DNA from: a virus
Direction: 5' to 3' (one strand)
Virus record (IMG/VR): IMGVR_UViG_3300044522_000142
Location: 1-30,490 of that record
Length of the DNA stretch: 30,490 bases
The notes under the pieces are model-generated. The model was not told the origin of the DNA and made no database searches. It saw only the letters and a list, made by a program, of their open reading frames with translations. This document shows positions 27,994 through 30,490 of this stretch, in pieces; the first letter of the stretch is position 1, and the number at the start of each line of letters is the position of its first letter. A program made the translations under genes and the position numbers.

Positions 27994-30490
27994 TACGCCA
28001 CCTGAATATCAATTGCACCAGAACGCCTATTGAACTTACGCAGTTCAGCAACCAACAAATCTGGCAAAGTTTGATCTGCAATCTTGCTGTTGATTGTGAT
28101 GTTGTACACATCACCACCACCCATACCACCCAACTTTGACAATGGGATTACTGCTTCTGGTTCACCACCTTCACCGATTAAAGAAATTGTTGGTTTCGTT
28201 ACGATTCCACCAGAAGCAAGGGTTGCAATACCACTTAGATCAATGCCACTGAAATCAATACCACTGAAATCAATTTTGCTGAAATCAATGCCACCAAAAT
28301 CTGTAGTGCCAAAATCAAGGTTTTCAAAGCCAGTTGATATAGGTGTTGCTTTTGGTGCGACAGGTACAAAGGTTAAATCTTTAACAGCCTTCTGTGCTTC
28401 CTTCAATTGTTTAGCAGATAATTTTTTGCGTGATTGCTGCAATAAAATATTGGCTTTGGTTAATGCTTTAGTTGCTTCAAACTCACGGTACTTGGCATCA
28501 GACAAATTATCAATTGCATCAACTTCATCTTTTTGTGCATCTTGCAAATCAATTAACGCTTGCTTATAAGTATCAGAATCTTTTGTTGCACCACTAACAA
28601 CTTCATTCAACTTCTTCTGGGCTTCACGCACAGCATCATCAGCATCAGCCTGTGCCTGTGTTGCTTCAGTTAAATCAATCTGTGCTTGCTTCAATTCATC
28701 TTGCGCATCTTTCAATTCTTGTGGGCTTGCACCATCTTGTGTATCTTTCAAGATTTTTTGTGCATCAGAAAGATCACCAGTTGCGTTCTTTGCATCAATT
28801 TCTGCAACAGTTAAATCATCTTGCGCTTGTGCAAGCAACGCAGGATCTGCTGCCTTCTGGGTTTCTACCAGCCTGTCATTAGCATCAGCAACACCATTAG
28901 TTGCTGAACGCACATCAATTTCTGCTTCTGCAATCTCTCTTGATGTTCCAGATTGGCGTGCCTTGTTCAATGCCTCTTGCGCATCAAGCAATCTAAAACT
29001 GGCTTCAGTAACATTATCTGTTGCTTCCTGCACTGTGCGTGGGTCAGCAGCCTTATTAAGATCACTAATCTTGCGCTTGGCATCAAACACAGATCTTTCA
29101 GCATCTCGCAATCTGATCGTTGCTTGCGTCACATTGTCAGTTGCTACTTGAATAGCACGCTGATCTGCTGGCTTGCTTAGGTCAGCCAGTTTTTTCTTTG
29201 CATCAACAACTGCTTTAGTTGCGCTAGTCAAAGTCATAGCAGCCCTAGCAGCGTTGTTCTGTGCTGTTGTCAGGTCTTTAGTTGCTGCTATCGCTTGCGT
29301 TGATCCAGCCCCAAAGCCTTTAACAATTTGATTCAGTTTGGTTTGTGCATCAATAACTTTTTGCGTTGCTGATGTCAAATTAGTTTGTGCGCTACCTACA
29401 GCCTTTGTTGCTTCAGCCATTGACCTGCTTGCACTGTTGGCTGCTGTCACTGCTGTTTTGAACTTGTCAAACTTTTGCGCTGCTGTTTCAACAACTTTGG
29501 CTAAATCAGTGATTGTTGGTATGTTGTTCTTGGTTTCATTACCAGTTACGCCAGAAAGTTTATTGGCAAGCGCAGTAATGGCATTAAGTTCTGTTTGCTT
29601 GCCTTTCATCTTCTCTAGTTGTTCAACCATGTTTCTGATTCTGGCAACAAAAATAAGGCTGGTATCAGATGACAAACCTAAAAGTTCACGGTACTTAATG
29701 AGGGTTGGCTGAATACCATTTGCTTGTGCGTCAGCCTGTTTCCATGCAGTTGCATACTTAGCAGCAACACCAGTGCCTGATTTGACATACTGCGCAAGAT
29801 CATCTGTTGATAGTCCTAATTCATCTTGCGTATCAATAAAAGCCCTAGCAGTTTTACTGCTGTTATAAAGTTCAACCAGCAAACCAGATTGTGCTGATTT
29901 TTCAGCCAGCAATGCACCAGTTAGATCTTTGGTGGTTTGTGCTGCTTCAGCCTTCCTACTGGAATAGACACCATAGGCAAGCCCAGCAGCCACCAGAACA
30001 GCAGTGATGGCACCTGCTGTAGCCATAGCAACCTTTGCTGCACCAATGCTTGTTATCAATGATTTCATTGCGCCATTGCTGATGGTGGTGACAATGTTTA
30101 ACGCAGTCATAGTGCCTTTATAAACACCAGTAGCGATATTCAATGCAACAATGCCAGTGGTTAGACCAATGATAACTTTGCCGAATGTACCCAATTTCGT
30201 GATGCCATTAACGATTGAACCAACCATGAAATTGATGCCAGCACCAATGCCCTGTTCACCAACAATTTCACCAAACTGATCTAAGACAGGCAGAACATTA
30301 TTGATGATGGCTGTAGAAAATCTTTCTACAGCAGGTATCAGTAGGTTGCCTAGATTCTCTTGCACATTGCCAATGGCAACTTTCATGCGGTCAAAACCAG
30401 TAGCAGTTGCAGCAGCAGTGCCACCAACCTGTGATTCAATTTCAGCCAGAATCAACTTCTGTGCATCAAGTGTTTTACCTGAAGCAACCA
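27993..30490 (-). CDS. Tape measure protein, C-terminal part (joins 1-715)
   Basis: Continuous with the N-terminal part across the join; together about 1030 residues. After the join come membrane-like segments (VIIGLTTGIVALNIATGVY; AMATAGAITAVLVAAGLAY), then about eight helical repeats (see separate entries), a pentapeptide-like stretch of DFSGI units, and the usual end: ASGGIVTKPTISLIGEGGEP and EAVIPLSKLGG. Length would fit a tail of roughly 150 nm on the usual 0.15 nm per residue rule. The TTG at 30455 is internal and not the start. Confidence 0.95.
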   Translation of the reverse strand, partial: VASGKTLDAQKLILAEIESQVGGTAAATATGFDRMKVAIGNVQENLGNLLIPAVERFSTAIINNVLPVLDQFGEIVGEQGIGAGINFMVGSIVNGITKLGTFGKVIIGLTTGIVALNIATGVYKGTMTALNIVTTISNGAMKSLITSIGAAKVAMATAGAITAVLVAAGLAYGVYSSRKAEAAQTTKDLTGALLAEKSAQSGLLVELYNSSKTARAFIDTQDELGLSTDDLAQYVKSGTGVAAKYATAWKQADAQANGIQPTLIKYRELLGLSSDTSLIFVARIRNMVEQLEKMKGKQTELNAITALANKLSGVTGNETKNNIPTITDLAKVVETAAQKFDKFKTAVTAANSASRSMAEATKAVGSAQTNLTSATQKVIDAQTKLNQIVKGFGAGSTQAIAATKDLTTAQNNAARAAMTLTSATKAVVDAKKKLADLSKPADQRAIQVATDNVTQATIRLRDAERSVFDAKRKISDLNKAADPRTVQEATDNVTEASFRLLDAQEALNKARQSGTSREIAEAEIDVRSATNGVADANDRLVETQKAADPALLAQAQDDLTVAEIDAKNATGDLSDAQKILKDTQDGASPQELKDAQDELKQAQIDLTEATQAQADADDAVREAQKKLNEVVSGATKDSDTYKQALIDLQDAQKDEVDAIDNLSDAKYREFEATKALTKANILLQQSRKKLSAKQLKEAQKAVKDLTFVPVAPKATPISTGFENLDFGTTDFGGIDFSKIDFSGIDFSGIDLSGIATLASGGIVTKPTISLIGEGGEPEAVIPLSKLGGMGGGDVYNITINSKIADQTLPDLLVAELRKFNRRSGAIDIQVA
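28231..28320 (-). repeat. Six tandem 15-bp units coding DFSGI-type pentapeptides
   Basis: Six 15-bp units (28231, 28246, 28261, 28276, 28291, 28306), the inner ones nearly identical (CCACTGAAATCAATA type). They encode FGTTD, FGGID, FSKID, FSGID, FSGID, LSGIA. Pentapeptide repeats build a right-handed beta helix, unusual near a tape measure C-terminus. Confidence 0.75.
28371..29411 (-). repeat. Long coiled-coil repeat array in the tape measure
   Basis: About eight helical units of 33-47 residues (residues about 559-905 of the full protein), each 'A-x-D/N-L/V-T-x-A-x-x-x-L-x-D-A-x-x-x-L' and joined by loops with ADP/GTS/GAS. The array is Ala/Asp/Lys/Gln-rich. Unit counts probably tune tail length. 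Confidence 0.75.
30371..30490. repeat. Terminal direct repeat (circular overlap), right copy
   Basis: Matches 1-120 except at base 30375 (G here, C at base 5). It should be removed when the genome is drawn as a circle. Confidence 0.93.

Noticed and set aside
27993-30455. TTG at 30455 as the tape measure start
   Set aside because: The frame is open upstream across the circular join to a coupled ATG at 715; the TTG is an internal Leu codon.
1-30490. CRISPR array, tRNA or rRNA genes
   Set aside because: No spaced direct repeats or cloverleaf-like sequences were seen; the only regular repeats are coding (tape measure, Thr stalk).

Overview
The window is an essentially complete genome of a small, long-tailed (siphovirus-type) bacteriophage. 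Positions 30371-30490 repeat positions 1-120 with one mismatch, and the tape measure gene runs through that join in one frame. The contig is therefore circular, with a unit length of about 30,370 bp; the cut falls inside the tape measure gene. The host is probably an actinobacterium. Pointers are the actinophage-style small genes (CRCxxC proteins, an EVKAG nuclease, KKK-tailed small proteins), the Thr-rich TTTTTVP stalk protein typical of actinobacterial, especially acidimicrobial, surface proteins, and several apparently leaderless promoters. A freshwater actinobacterium fits the moderately AT-rich composition, but that is inference.

Layout. Almost all genes lie on the minus strand and read from high to low coordinates, with ATGA, TGATG or TAATG overlaps. 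Packaging and head: HNH nuclease, a CA/GT-skewed non-coding tract, small and large terminase, a 44-aa membrane protein, portal, an 84-aa beta-rich protein, prohead protease and HK97-type capsid (11.2 to 4.1 kb). Neck and tail: a small head gene, head-tail adaptor, tail terminator-like protein, two tandem tail-tube paralogues, frameshifted tail chaperones, a minor tail protein and a 1030-aa tape measure (4.0 to 0.7 kb, then across the join to 28.0 kb). Tail tip and lysis: a split hub protein, two fibre-like proteins with small partners, a TM/coiled-coil protein, a secreted Thr-rich protein, two small membrane proteins and an M15-type peptidase (28.0 to 22.2 kb).

Early genes occupy about 20.7 to 10.7 kb on the minus strand. 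They include an ERF annealing protein with a YqaJ exonuclease, a SprT-like metalloprotein, a winged-helix protein, a PD-(D/E)XK-like nuclease, a Myb/SANT-like protein, a paralogue of the tail chaperone, a solitary DNA methyltransferase and many small proteins. Two short plus-strand units break the pattern: a replication-initiator-like gene (19.1-19.9 kb), and a secreted lysozyme-like protein followed by two helix-turn-helix regulators (21.0-22.1 kb). No integrase, DNA polymerase, helicase or tRNA gene was recognised, so replication probably leans on the host.

The most unusual feature is regulatory. Several early minus-strand genes share a promoter layout: a palindromic AACCCTT / AAGGGTT-like element about 45-50 nt upstream of the start, then in the best cases a TTGnnn -35 box, an 18-bp spacer and a TATAAT-like -10 box. 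In most of them the -10 box is followed by exactly 6 nt and the ATG, which implies leaderless mRNAs. Other points of note are a CCCTTTG frameshift site in the tail chaperone, a nine-A tract that could fuse a 58-aa peptide to the HNH nuclease, and a perfect 12-bp hairpin after the capsid gene.
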